DNA of 64,000 nucleotides, from NCBI GenBank assembly GCA_965197385.1, contig CBDANA010000009.1:124001-188000 (forward strand), in the 5' to 3' direction. Shown piece after piece: positions 52,466 to 60,706 of the stretch. Below the pieces are notes generated by a model. The model had not been told where the DNA came from. It was given only the letters and a program-made list of their open reading frames with translations, and made no database searches. The translations under genes and the position numbers were made by a program. This DNA comes from G963667915 sp965197385. GTDB taxonomy: Bacteria; Acidobacteriota; Vicinamibacteria; Vicinamibacterales; UBA823. The stretch's first letter is position 1. Every line of letters begins with the position of its first letter.

Positions 52466-52574
52466 TTCAACGAATTCGGTCTCCGAGAAACCCGGTACGA
52501 TTCACACGCTGAGCTCGGTGCCCAAAGGAATTGGTTGACGAAGTTGATGTTGATACAAGGGCGGGAAGACGCCC

Positions 52575-52794
52575 TCACGAACGATCATTCTCCAATCGTT
52601 GATTCCTGGTCGTCGTTGGTTTCCCATTCGCCGAGACAGCCAGGGCGATGGCGATCAATGCCAAGTTACTACAAGTCTGGGAGTACCCTTCAGCAGCAAT
52701 TCCTAGAATCGGACCGGTGAATAGGCTCACGACGACTGGCAAGAGGAAATGCGACCGCCGAAACGCCAATCAGTCCCATCGTAATCTTCGCCAT
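52575..52794 (-). pseudogene. Small two-helix membrane protein, frameshifted
   Basis: ATG at 52794 after AAGGAAGG gives 'MAKITMGLIGVSAVAF', then a one-base shift near 52745 is needed to continue 'LLPVVVSLFTGPILGIAAEG', 'YSQTCSNLALIAIALAVSAN' to a stop at 52575. Two hydrophobic helices, about 72 residues. Without the shift only about 34 residues are made. No family recognised. Confidence 0.35.
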
Positions 52795-53004
52795 GACGCG
52801 CCTTCCTTCCTTGCTTTTACAGTTTCTCGAGGTTACCCAGCGGGCATCCAAGCCTGAGCACTGAGTCTATACTGGGCACAGTGTCGGCTAGGCACGTGTC
52901 CGGGTTGCACGTGGTTGACCGTAGGGTCGCGTTATTGTCAACGTGCAATCAGCCGCCCTGCTGACATGATTGCCTTGTTCGCACCAACATGCGAACTTTT
53001 CAGT

Positions 53005-53814
53005 ATGCCGTCCTGCCAAGTTCGCGCACTCATCGCCGCCGTCATTCTTTCGGCCCCACTGATTTCCCAGGAGGACTTCAAGGCCGCCCGCCTCATGAGC
53101 GAGGCCGTGCCCGCCCAGCCTCGCCGGGTCCTCGGTGGGGGCCAGGTGCTGCTTGAAGTCACCGTCAGTCCGACCGGACGGGTAGCCGACCTGACCGAGC
53201 TTCGCAGCACCCCACCGTTCACTCGTTCGGTGATTGATGTCGTCCGCACATGGCAGTTCAGCCCAGCGGAGGAAACTCAAGCGGACGGTCAATCGAAGCC
53301 GGTAGAGTCCAGGGTGCTGGTGGCTGCGATTTTTCGCCCTCCGACTCTTCGGAATGTGCCGAGGCCGGGACAGCCGCCGCAGGACGTCAGGCCGGCGTCA
53401 CAGGACGTGCCCTTCCCGATTGTGATCGCCGTGCCGTTGTATCCACCCCGAGCGTTGTTCGGAGGAATCGTCTTGATGGAGGTAGCGGTGGACGGGGATG
53501 GAACGGTCCAGGAGACAACCATTCTCCGTTCTGGCGCCGGCTTCGATCGGGCGGCGATCCAGGCCGCTCGACAATGGAGGTTTCGCCCGGCCCTGCGGAA
53601 GGGGAACCCGACCACCGCCATTGCGTATATCGTGTTCGGCTTTCGGCAGCCGGTGCTGGCGCCGCGCAAGCTTGGTGACGCAGTCGAGGAGTTCTACGGC
53701 GAGCGGCCGGACGACGCGCGCCGGGCCGACGTGGACGTCAACTCCACAGCGCGCGCCCTGGTCGGCACCTACCCAGAGGCACCAGTCCGGCCGGCGACGG
53801 AGGAGGGGATATGA
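53005..53814 (+). CDS. Protein with two TonB C-terminal-like domains
   Basis: 269 aa from the ATG at 53005, chosen because it starts a signal peptide ('VRALIAAVILSAPLISQ'); longer in-frame starts exist at 52966 and 52915. Domain 1: 'GGQVLLEVTVSPTGRVADLT' to 'VVRTWQFSPA'. Domain 2: 'GGIVLMEVAVDGDGTVQETT' to 'AARQWRFRPALRKG'. Such duplicated TonB_C modules occur in periplasmic proteins of unknown role. The stop overlaps the rtcB start (ATGA). Confidence 0.75.
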   Translation: MPSCQVRALIAAVILSAPLISQEDFKAARLMSEAVPAQPRRVLGGGQVLLEVTVSPTGRVADLTELRSTPPFTRSVIDVVRTWQFSPAEETQADGQSKPVESRVLVAAIFRPPTLRNVPRPGQPPQDVRPASQDVPFPIVIAVPLYPPRALFGGIVLMEVAVDGDGTVQETTILRSGAGFDRAAIQAARQWRFRPALRKGNPTTAIAYIVFGFRQPVLAPRKLGDAVEEFYGERPDDARRADVDVNSTARALVGTYPEAPVRPATEEGI

Positions 53815-54232
53815 AGGTCACCACGTTTGGAACTGTGGATGCGCGCAGCAAGACGCAGCTTGACACGTGTCTGGCTGGCGCGGAACAGCGCGAGGGCCAA
53901 GAGCTGTGGGGCGTGCTGTGCGCTGACCATCACCCCGGCTACAGCCAACCGATTGGTGGCGTCGTAGCCTACGAGTATCACGTTTCACCGTCTGGCGTGG
54001 GCTACGACATAGCGTGCGGGAACATGGCGGCCAAGACCGACATCCGCTACGAGGACGCGAAGTCGATGGTGCCGCGGTTCATGACCGAAATCTGGCGGCG
54101 CATCAGCTTCGGCGTGGGCCGGAGCAACAACGAGCGGGTCGAGTTGCCGGTCATTGACGCCATCGCGGAGTCGCCCGTCAAGGAACAGCGCAGCCTTGCG
54201 CACATGGCAGCGAACCAACTCGGGACGGTGTT
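53811..54232 (+). pseudogene. rtcB: RtcB-family RNA ligase, truncated by an IS3 remnant
   Basis: Begins after AGGAGG: 'MKVTTFGTVDARSKTQLDTC', 'GVLCADHHPGYSQPIGGVVA', 'VSPSGVGYDIACGNMAAKTD'. These are the Mn/GTP-binding N-terminal motifs (G-V-G-Y-D-I-A-C-G). After 'MAANQLGTVL' the sequence is the terminal repeat of an IS3. About 140 of more than 450 residues remain, so ligase activity is lost. Confidence 0.82.
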
Positions 54233-54561
54233 GAATCGTACCGGGTTTCTCGGAGACCGAATTCGTTGAATCAGGCCACCTCAGCCTGCTCATAGTACTG
54301 CGCCTCGAACTCTGCTGGTGGAATGTCCCCGAGCGGCCCCAACAGTCGTCGTGTGTTGAACCAGTCCACCCACGTCAAGGTGGCGAACTCCACGGCCTCG
54401 AGGGTGCGCCACGGGCCCTTCCGTCGAATCACCTCCGTCTTGTACAAGCCGATCACCGATTCGGCGAGGGCATTGTCATAGGCATCGCCTTGGCTGCCGA
54501 CCGACGGCGCGATGCCGGCGTCCACGAGGCGATCCGTGTACCGCATCGAGAGATATTGGCC
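54233..54561 (-). mobile_element. IS3 remnant (3' quarter)
   Basis: The right end of the same IS3 as at 51195-52504, in reverse orientation: terminal repeat at about 54233-54259 and the last about 93 codons of orfB ('YLSMRYTDRLVDAGIAPSVG', 'AESVIGLYKTEVIRRKGPWR'). Cut at 54561 where degenerate IS30 sequence begins. Confidence 0.88.
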
Positions 54562-54589
54562 GGTTTCAAGGGGTCGTCGCAACACGTCC

Positions 54590-55790
54590 TCACTGGTGTG
54601 AGAGTAGCAGTTCGTTGAAGGCTTCGGATGGCGTTCTCCAACCGAGAGTCTTCCGCGGTCGGCGGTTGAGTGTGGCCGCGACAGCAGCAATGTCGCTCGC
54701 ACGATGCCTATGGAGGTCAGTCCCTTTGGGGAAGTACTGGCGCAGCAGGCCGTTGGTGTTCTCGTTCGTGCCGCGCTGCCACGGACTGCGGGGGTCGCAG
54801 AAGAAGACGTGCAGCCCAGTGTCGATACGCAGTTGGGCGTGCTGTGCCATCGGCCGCGCGGTAGGCCTGGGTCGCGACCGACTCGTGATGATCTCCCGAG
54901 CGCGAGCCGAGCATCGCGGACGCCTGGCGCCGCCGGGCAAGAGCAGGTGACCGTTCTTGACCCTGAGTCGGCTCGGCGGTCATGCGAGACACGCCGGTTG
55001 CAGCATCGTGAATCGGGTGGGCGTTCGACCAATGTGCCGAGTCGCGCAGGTGCCAAGTCCGATGATCTGGTCGCCTTCCCAGTGTCCAGGAACCGTCGGT
55101 CGATGGCCTCGTGCGGGCCGCTCAGCTGATCATGATCGTGCGGCGAGCCCATCAAACTCCTTGCCGCGACCACGGTCCGGCGAGCTGTCTGATGAACGCG
55201 TAGCGCCCGATCCGATGCGCAAGCACGCCGTCAGCTCGACCGGCAGCAGTGCCCCCCGCCCCAGGATGTTGACAGCCGCTTGGTAAATCCGCCGCGTGCG
55301 AGACCCTCATCGATGTCGATCGCAGCGCTACTCGGATCGCCGTCGAGCCGAAATGGTCGATCTGCTGCGGGCTGCACGATCTCGCCCAATGTCGGTCCTG
55401 GCGGCGGCCATGACGTCGGCCGCTCCAGGAGCCCACGTGTTGGGCCAGGCGCGGGCGTCCCGTCCTCAGCCATGGACCGTGCACGCGAGGTGGTCCTGCA
55501 CGTAGCTCCTGAGCCGATCAGTTCGCGGGAAGCTTGTGGATCTTCGGGCGCTTGGCACGTCCGTCGGGTGCCACTGCGCAGTCGACGCCCGATACGCCAG
55601 ACCGCCGCTCCGAGTCGCGCGTTGCGACGCAGCTCACCGCGTGACAGTCGACGGTTGCTCTCTCGGAGCCGACGGGCAATGTCGCGCATCCCCGGCGGCT
55701 GAGCTCTCGGATCGCGATCTCTTCCCGCTGGCCGCGAAGGACAGGGAGCGAGCTGTCGGGGCGCCAAGCTGATCGGCGGCATAGGTCTTG
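54590..55790 (-). pseudogene. IS30-family transposase, multiply frameshifted
   Basis: Recognisable pieces in order on the minus strand: 'QREEIAIRELSRR' (HTH region, about 55740), 'MRDIARRLRESNRRLSRGEL' (about 55690), 'PGHWEGDQII' (about 55080), 'DTGLHVFFCDPRSPWQRGTN', 'ENTNGLLRQYFPKGTDLHRH' and 'LNRRPRKTLGWRTPSEAFNE' (54600-54840). At least three frame changes separate them. Not functional. Different from the IS30 copy at 269. Confidence 0.75.
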
Positions 55791-56089
55791 CACCGCCCTC
55801 ACGGAACCAACGACAGTGACCCACGGGCGGCGACACGCCGCAGGACACTGCGGCATCCTCACTCGACAGCCCCCGGCGTGATCGCCTTCCAGAACCGTTG
55901 CTGCTCTCTGCACGCCCCGCTACCGGCGGCTCGGCCACGCGGCGAACGCAGCGGGGCAGGTCGACGGGTGCCGCCCGGTCTGACCTTCTCCGTCTCCGTT
56001 CCTGCATCGCAGCACCTCATCATCGAGGTGTTGCGACGACCAGTTGAATTCACCTTGCGACCCGGCATCACTGTCGATGTACGAGGCTC
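55791..56089. other. Unassigned stretch
   Basis: No supported gene. Open frames exist on both strands but lack motifs and starts; the sequence is probably decayed coding DNA between the IS30 pseudogene and the cytochrome fragment. Confidence 0.35.
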
Positions 56090-56430
56090 GGTGAGGGCGT
56101 CGCGCCCGGCCGGCGTAGCATCATGCCGGCTCGCACGCTTCCAGGATCAAAGTCCGTGCGCATGGAGGCCACACCGGCCAGCCCATCAATGCGGCGCGCG
56201 CCGTCGATGACGACCGCTTCGTAGAAAAGCCGCCCCAGGTTGCGAGAAAGGTTTCCGCGCCTCGCCTGGTCGTTGTGGCAACGCAGGCAGGTGTCGGCGA
56301 TGACCGCCTGGGCGGCCTGTGCGGGCAGGACCCCGTCAATATGGCTGGTGACCGGGCGTGGCGCAGCGGATTGGGCGGCCGCCGCGATCGGCACGCCGAT
56401 GAGGCCTAGCAGGCTGCTGAAAAAGTCCAT
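56090..56430 (-). pseudogene. N-terminal fragment of a planctomycete-type (PSD1/DUF1592-like) cytochrome c protein
   Basis: The frame 'LLGLIGVPIAAAAQS' (signal-like) leads to 'LPAQAAQAVIADTCLRCHND' with a CxxCH haem motif, 'QARRGNLSRNLG' and later 'SVRAGMMLRRPGA', resembling the start of large DUF1587/DUF1592 proteins. IS5 copy D inserted into the signal peptide. The outward-reading end of the IS supplies a new ATG (M-D-F-F-S-S-L) in frame. The rest of the gene is lost after about 110 residues. Confidence 0.65.
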
Positions 56431-57704
56431 GGAATGGGATCGACAGATCGATCCCGGCGTACTCCCATGCTCCCAATATTGCTGAAGGGAGCCACCTCAT
56501 GCGCGGACACGATGAGCAGACCCATCACATGTTCAGTTACCGGTCGCCGGAACAGCGCGTGCCGGCCGATCCTCCGCTCCGCGCGGTCCGCGCGCTGACG
56601 GATCACGCGCTGAAGACGATGTCGCGCAGGTTCGCCGGCCTGTACGCCAAGACGGGACGTCCGTCGATCCCGCCTGAGCCATTGTTGCGGGCCCTGTTGC
56701 TGCAGGTGCTGTACACGATCCGGAGCGAACGGCTGCTGCTGGAAGAGCTCAACGACAACCTGCTGTTCCGCTGGTTCGTCGGCTTGCATATGGACGACCC
56801 GGTCTGGCATCCCACGACGTTTACCAAGAATCGTGACCGGCTGCTGGCGGGGGATGGCGCGGCCGCCTTCGTTGATGCGGTCCAGGCCCACGCCCGGGCG
56901 GCCGGTCTGCTCTCGGACGAGCATTTCACGGTGGACGGGACGCAGTTGGAAGCCTGGGCCAGCCTGAAGAGCTTCCGATGCCGGGACGCCGCGCCGCGCG
57001 CGCCCCCCGATGACCCCGGGAATCCCACGGTCGACTTCCACGGCGAGCGGCGGCGCAACGACACGCACCAGTCGACGACTGATCCGGCGGCGATGCTGCA
57101 TCGGAAGGGCCAAGGGAAGGAGGCGAAGCTGGCGTCTCTGGGCCACGTGCTGTTGGATAATCGGCAGGGGCTCGTCGCCAACGTCTGTGCGACCCACGCG
57201 ACGGGGACCGCCGAACGCGAGGCGGCGGCACTGTTGCTGGAGGCCAGCGCGCCGCCGGGCAGCACGGTCGGAGCAGACAAGGGCTACGATGTGGCGAGCT
57301 TCGTCGCCGATGTCCGCGTCCGGGACGTCACGCCCCACGTGGCGCAGAAGGTCCGCTGGCGGGCGATTGATGGTCGGCCCACCCGGCATGCGGGTTCTCA
57401 CGTGAGTCAGCGGAAACGAAAACTCGTGGAACAGGTCTTTGGGTGGAGGCAGACCGTCGGTGGTTTGCGCAAGCTCCGGCCTCGCGGCGTCCCACTCGTC
57501 GAGTGGCAGCTCACTTTCGCCGCCACGGCCTATAACTTGGTCCGCCTGCGGAATCTGGAGGCGACGTGTCCCTGCTCGCCGGCCGCGCGTGTCGCCGGCC
57601 CCCTCATCGGGGTCAGCGCACACCCGTGCGCACGGTCGTCGGGCGGTCGTTACCCGCATGATGCTTAAGAAAACAGCCCGATACCCGGGTTCTTCAGCAG
57701 CCTG
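56410..57704 (+). mobile_element. IS5-family element, copy D (1295 bp)
   Basis: CTAG on both flanks (56406-56409 and 57705-57708); opposite orientation to copies A-C. The end before the transposase start contains CCATGG, as in copies B and C, where copy A has CCACGG. Confidence 0.92.
56499..57668 (+). CDS. IS5-family transposase (copy D, extended)
   Basis: 389 aa with the complete DDE set. The TGA found after 'NLEATCP' in copies A and B is TGC here, so the frame continues through 'CSPAARVAGPLIGVSAHPCA' to a TAA next to the IS end. Whether 358 or 389 aa is the ancestral length is unclear; IS5 transposases usually end shortly after 'YNLVRLRNL'. Confidence 0.9.
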   Translation: MRGHDEQTHHMFSYRSPEQRVPADPPLRAVRALTDHALKTMSRRFAGLYAKTGRPSIPPEPLLRALLLQVLYTIRSERLLLEELNDNLLFRWFVGLHMDDPVWHPTTFTKNRDRLLAGDGAAAFVDAVQAHARAAGLLSDEHFTVDGTQLEAWASLKSFRCRDAAPRAPPDDPGNPTVDFHGERRRNDTHQSTTDPAAMLHRKGQGKEAKLASLGHVLLDNRQGLVANVCATHATGTAEREAAALLLEASAPPGSTVGADKGYDVASFVADVRVRDVTPHVAQKVRWRAIDGRPTRHAGSHVSQRKRKLVEQVFGWRQTVGGLRKLRPRGVPLVEWQLTFAATAYNLVRLRNLEATCPCSPAARVAGPLIGVSAHPCARSSGGRYPHDA

Positions 57705-57779
57705 CTAGAGATGGATTACAATCAACGGCAGCCGAGCATGTTGAAGAAGGGGCCCCGCCGCCCACCTGAAGGAGCCGCG

Positions 57780-58295
57780 ATGAAACTCATGGGACGAACC
57801 GTGTTGACGCTGGCCATACTGCTCATCGTGATCATGTCACTGGCTGGCCATCGGGCGTCCGCGCAGCGGACCGACTCGGTCGATGCGGTACGGCAGATGT
57901 TCGTGGGCAATTACGAGCTGATGAAGTTCGAGTCGTTTCCATCGGTCGGCGAGGTCGTTCCGCGCGACTACGTGGCTCGGATCCTGTACGACGCCCACGG
58001 CAACATGTCGGCGATCGGCATGCCCCGCGACCTACCACAGCAAGCCGAAGCGTCGAGTGACGAGCGGACGGTCGGCGGTTTCTCCTACTTCGGCGTTGCC
58101 GAGATCGATGTCAACGAAGGGACTGTCACCCATCACGTGGTGGGCTCGCCATTACGGCCCGAACTGGTCGGTGTGGGAAGAGTGCGCTACTACGAGTTCG
58201 ACGGTGATCTGTTGACGCTGTCCATCAAGAACGCCGAAGGGCGCATTACCGGCCAGTTGACGTGGCGGAAACTGCGTGCGAGCTCTCGATCGTGA
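57780..58295 (+). CDS. Secreted lipocalin-like protein
   Basis: 171 aa from the ATG at 57780 (GAAGGAG upstream), with a signal peptide ('LTLAILLIVIMSLAGHRASA'). The domain 'FVGNYELMKFESFP', 'ARILYDAHGNMSAIGMP', 'YFGVAEIDVNEGTVTHHVVG', 'VRYYEFDGDLLTLSIKNAEG' and 'LTWRKL' is of the lipocalin_5/lipocalin-like type. Function unknown. It lies 72 bp downstream of IS5 copy D. Confidence 0.78.
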   Translation: MKLMGRTVLTLAILLIVIMSLAGHRASAQRTDSVDAVRQMFVGNYELMKFESFPSVGEVVPRDYVARILYDAHGNMSAIGMPRDLPQQAEASSDERTVGGFSYFGVAEIDVNEGTVTHHVVGSPLRPELVGVGRVRYYEFDGDLLTLSIKNAEGRITGQLTWRKLRASSRS

Positions 58296-58450
58296 GGATT
58301 GCCTTCCCTCACGGTGACCCCCTGCTTGGTTTCATTCGCCCATCCACGGGGGTTAGAGTGTCACTGTCCAGCGAGCTTCAAACATCTGGGCGGTGGTCCG
58401 CGCCCAAGAGAAGGTCGCCGCAGAAGCTGCGAATGAGAGGTGAGGGATTC

Positions 58451-59317
58451 ATGCCGACATTAAAGCGGTCGTTGCGGTCGTTGTTGGTGGTCAGCCTTTC
58501 GGTCATCTGTGTCGAAATCGCCGCCTCGGTGATGGCACAAGATCCCGTCGTTCAGAGAGACGTAGATTACATAGATGGCGTCGACTATGCCGAGAACAAG
58601 GACACGCTAGACGTCTTCATGCCGGCCGGTGCATCCGATGCACAGATACTGGTGTTCTTTCACGGAGGAGGGTTGCAGAGGGGCGGTAAGAGCAGCGGTG
58701 AAGGTCTAGCGGCATCGCTCGTCTCGCACGGCATTGGGGTCGTGAGCGCCAACTACCGCCTGTCACCTGGCGTGATGCACCCTGCCCACATGGAGGATGC
58801 AACGGCAGCCGTTGCCTGGACGATCAGGAACATCGCGTCGTACGGGGGGGACCCGAGTCGCGTCTACGTCGGTGGGCATTCGGCCGGTGCCTATTTGGCC
58901 GCCTTAATGGGGTTGGATCCGTCGTATCTGCGTGCGCACAATCTCGAGCTGTCCGCGATTCGCGGGACCGTGCCCATCAGCCCGTTTCTCTACGTCGAAA
59001 AAGTCGCCAAGGACCGTCCCAAGACGGTGTGGGGTACAGACGAGAAGGTGTGGCTCCAAGCATCGGTGAAGCCGTACATCGGTTCGGATAAACCACCCAT
59101 GCTGATGATCTATGCCCACGGGGATGACGATTGGCGCAAACAGGGGATTGAGCAGCTCAAGACGGAGCTTCACGCCGCCGGGACACGGAAGGTCGAGACG
59201 CTCCAGGTTGCCGACAGAGATCACGGGAGCGTGCTGACGAAGATGTCAGACGCCGCTGACCCTGGTGTGAAGAAAATCGTGGCGTTCATTCAGGGCTCAT
59301 GGGGTACCTCTGAGTGA
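58451..59317 (+). CDS. Secreted alpha/beta hydrolase (HSL-like)
   Basis: 288 aa from the ATG at 58451 with a signal peptide ('SLLVVSLSVICVEIAASVMA'). Oxyanion motif H-G-G-G in 'LVFFHGGGLQRGG', nucleophile Ser in 'VYVGGHSAGAYLAALMG', Asp in 'IYAHGDDDWRKQ' and His in 'VADRDHGSVL'. Resembles hormone-sensitive-lipase-type esterases and carboxylesterases; substrate unknown. Confidence 0.85.
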   Translation: MPTLKRSLRSLLVVSLSVICVEIAASVMAQDPVVQRDVDYIDGVDYAENKDTLDVFMPAGASDAQILVFFHGGGLQRGGKSSGEGLAASLVSHGIGVVSANYRLSPGVMHPAHMEDATAAVAWTIRNIASYGGDPSRVYVGGHSAGAYLAALMGLDPSYLRAHNLELSAIRGTVPISPFLYVEKVAKDRPKTVWGTDEKVWLQASVKPYIGSDKPPMLMIYAHGDDDWRKQGIEQLKTELHAAGTRKVETLQVADRDHGSVLTKMSDAADPGVKKIVAFIQGSWGTSE

Positions 59318-59386
59318 TTCGAAAAGCAGGCAAGTAGTATCGCCACGCTCCGACAGTTCGCCAGGGTCGGCCCGTCACCGATTGAC

Positions 59387-60232
59387 GTGGAACAGATCTC
59401 CAGCCGCCGGAACACCGTCGTGAGTCACTTTCGCGCCGTCGCGGCCGGGCAGGCCATGACGCACGACCGCATCATGCTCGACGGTCCGCGCCTGGTCGAA
59501 GCGGGGCGCCGCGCCGGACTCGCCTTCGACACGGTCGCCGTCGCCGCGTCGCGTCTCGAGCGCGATCCGGCCCTGGCGATGCTGTCAACCGCCCTCGACG
59601 ACGACGGCGCACGTCTCATCAGCGTCACGGACCCGGTCATGGATGCGCTTAGCCCGGTCGACACTCCTTCGGGAATCGTCGCGCTGGTCGAGCGGCCGGC
59701 CGTATCGCTCGACGCCGCGCTGGCGTGCCCACCGCAGCTCGTGCTGGGCCTGTCCAACCTGCAGAACCCGGGTAACGTCGGCGCGGTGATTCGGGCGGCG
59801 GAGGCCGGCGGTGCGACCGGCATCGTGGCGAGCGGGATGACGGCCGATCCGTACGGATGGAAGGCCCTACGCGGCGCGATGGGCAGTACGTTCCGCATGC
59901 CGGTCGTCATGCAGGTGGACCCGCTGGCGCTGATCGCCCAGGCCCGCGATCGCGGGCTGGCGGTCGTCGCCGCGACGGCCCGCGATGGCACCCCTCTGGA
60001 CCAGTGCGACCTGACCGCACCGACGTTGGTGATCCTTGGCGGCGAGGGCGCCGGATTGACCGGGGAGCTCGTGACGGCGGCCGACCGCGCGCTGTCGATC
60101 CCCATGCAGGGTGGCGTTGAGTCGCTGAACGTCGCGACCGCCGCCGCGCTCATCGTGTACGGAGCGTTCCGGCAGCGGCACGCCGACACCCATTCCTCTG
60201 GCGCCGTTCAGGGGGGCCGTGAAACCGGGTGA
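59387..60232 (+). CDS. SpoU/TrmH-family RNA 2'-O-methyltransferase
   Basis: 281 aa starting at GTG 59387. The N-terminal substrate-binding part begins 'EQISSRRNTVVSHFRAVAAG'. SPOUT knot motifs: 'LSNLQNPGNVGAVIRAAEAG' (motif 1), 'LVILGGEGAGLTGE' (motif 2), 'MQGGVESLNVATAAALIVYG' (motif 3). Methylates a ribose in 23S rRNA or tRNA; target not determinable. Confidence 0.88.
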   Translation: MEQISSRRNTVVSHFRAVAAGQAMTHDRIMLDGPRLVEAGRRAGLAFDTVAVAASRLERDPALAMLSTALDDDGARLISVTDPVMDALSPVDTPSGIVALVERPAVSLDAALACPPQLVLGLSNLQNPGNVGAVIRAAEAGGATGIVASGMTADPYGWKALRGAMGSTFRMPVVMQVDPLALIAQARDRGLAVVAATARDGTPLDQCDLTAPTLVILGGEGAGLTGELVTAADRALSIPMQGGVESLNVATAAALIVYGAFRQRHADTHSSGAVQGGRETG

Positions 60233-60330
60233 ACTCTTCGTGGAGGCAGGCGCCGGCGAGGCCGCCGCGCCATCTCCCCTCGCCGATCGCATGCGCCCGC
60301 GGACGTTCGACGATTATGCGGAGCGTTGGA
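60219..60330 (+). pseudogene. N-terminal stub of RarA/MgsA AAA-ATPase
   Basis: GTG at 60219 overlaps the methyltransferase end. The frame reads 'KPGELFVEAGAGEAAAPSPL' and 'ADRMRPRTFDDYAE'; 'LADRMRPRTFDE' is the hallmark start of replication-associated recombination protein A. Everything from the clamp-loader ATPase on is missing. The stretch 60331-60532 holds only imperfect inverted repeats (GGGCTCTCGGC and GAGAGCCGGGAGCCC). Confidence 0.6.
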
Positions 60331-60532
60331 GCGCAGGTTTCGTGGGCATTCCAGCGATGTCGCACTCCGCATTTCCCGAGCCTTGCAGCGATGCGATCAG
60401 CGCGTCAGGGCGAGGTCGGCCAACGAATGGCCGAGCGGGAGAAGCTCAAACAGCAGAGTGAGAAGCCGTAGGGCTCTCGGCTTTCGGCAAGAGCAGAGGT
60501 CACTCCCGAGAGCCGGGAGCCCAGAGCCTGAG

Positions 60533-60706
60533 TCACACGCGCGCGACGGGCCGGATCAAGAGCCAGCCGAGGACGAACGCGGCGATTCCGCCTCCGAAGA
60601 TCTGTGGGCTCGGCCCCAGCGAGCCGGCATCGACGATGGCGAACAGCAGGGTTGACATGCCGAGGAGTTGCAGGAAGCGGCCGACGTAGTAGAGCATCCA
60701 TCGCAT
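60533..60706 (-). CDS. Small two-helix membrane protein coupled to mutL
   Basis: 57 aa, 'MRWMLYYVGRFLQLLGMSTL', 'LFAIVDAG', 'SPQIFGGGIAAFVLGWLLIR', 'PVARV'. Two hydrophobic helices. Its ATG overlaps the mutL TGA by one base (TGATG), implying translational coupling. No known function. Confidence 0.7.
   Translation of the reverse strand: MRWMLYYVGRFLQLLGMSTLLFAIVDAGSLGPSPQIFGGGIAAFVLGWLLIRPVARV

Larger units (their letters stand above)
51195..52504 (+). mobile_element. IS3-family element, complete (1310 bp)
   Basis: Perfect 27-bp-class terminal inverted repeats (TGAATCGTACCGGGTTTCTC... at the left, mirrored at 52478-52504), flanked by the 3-bp repeat CAC (51192-51194 and 52505-52507). Two overlapping-type frames, orfA and orfB. 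Confidence 0.92.
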
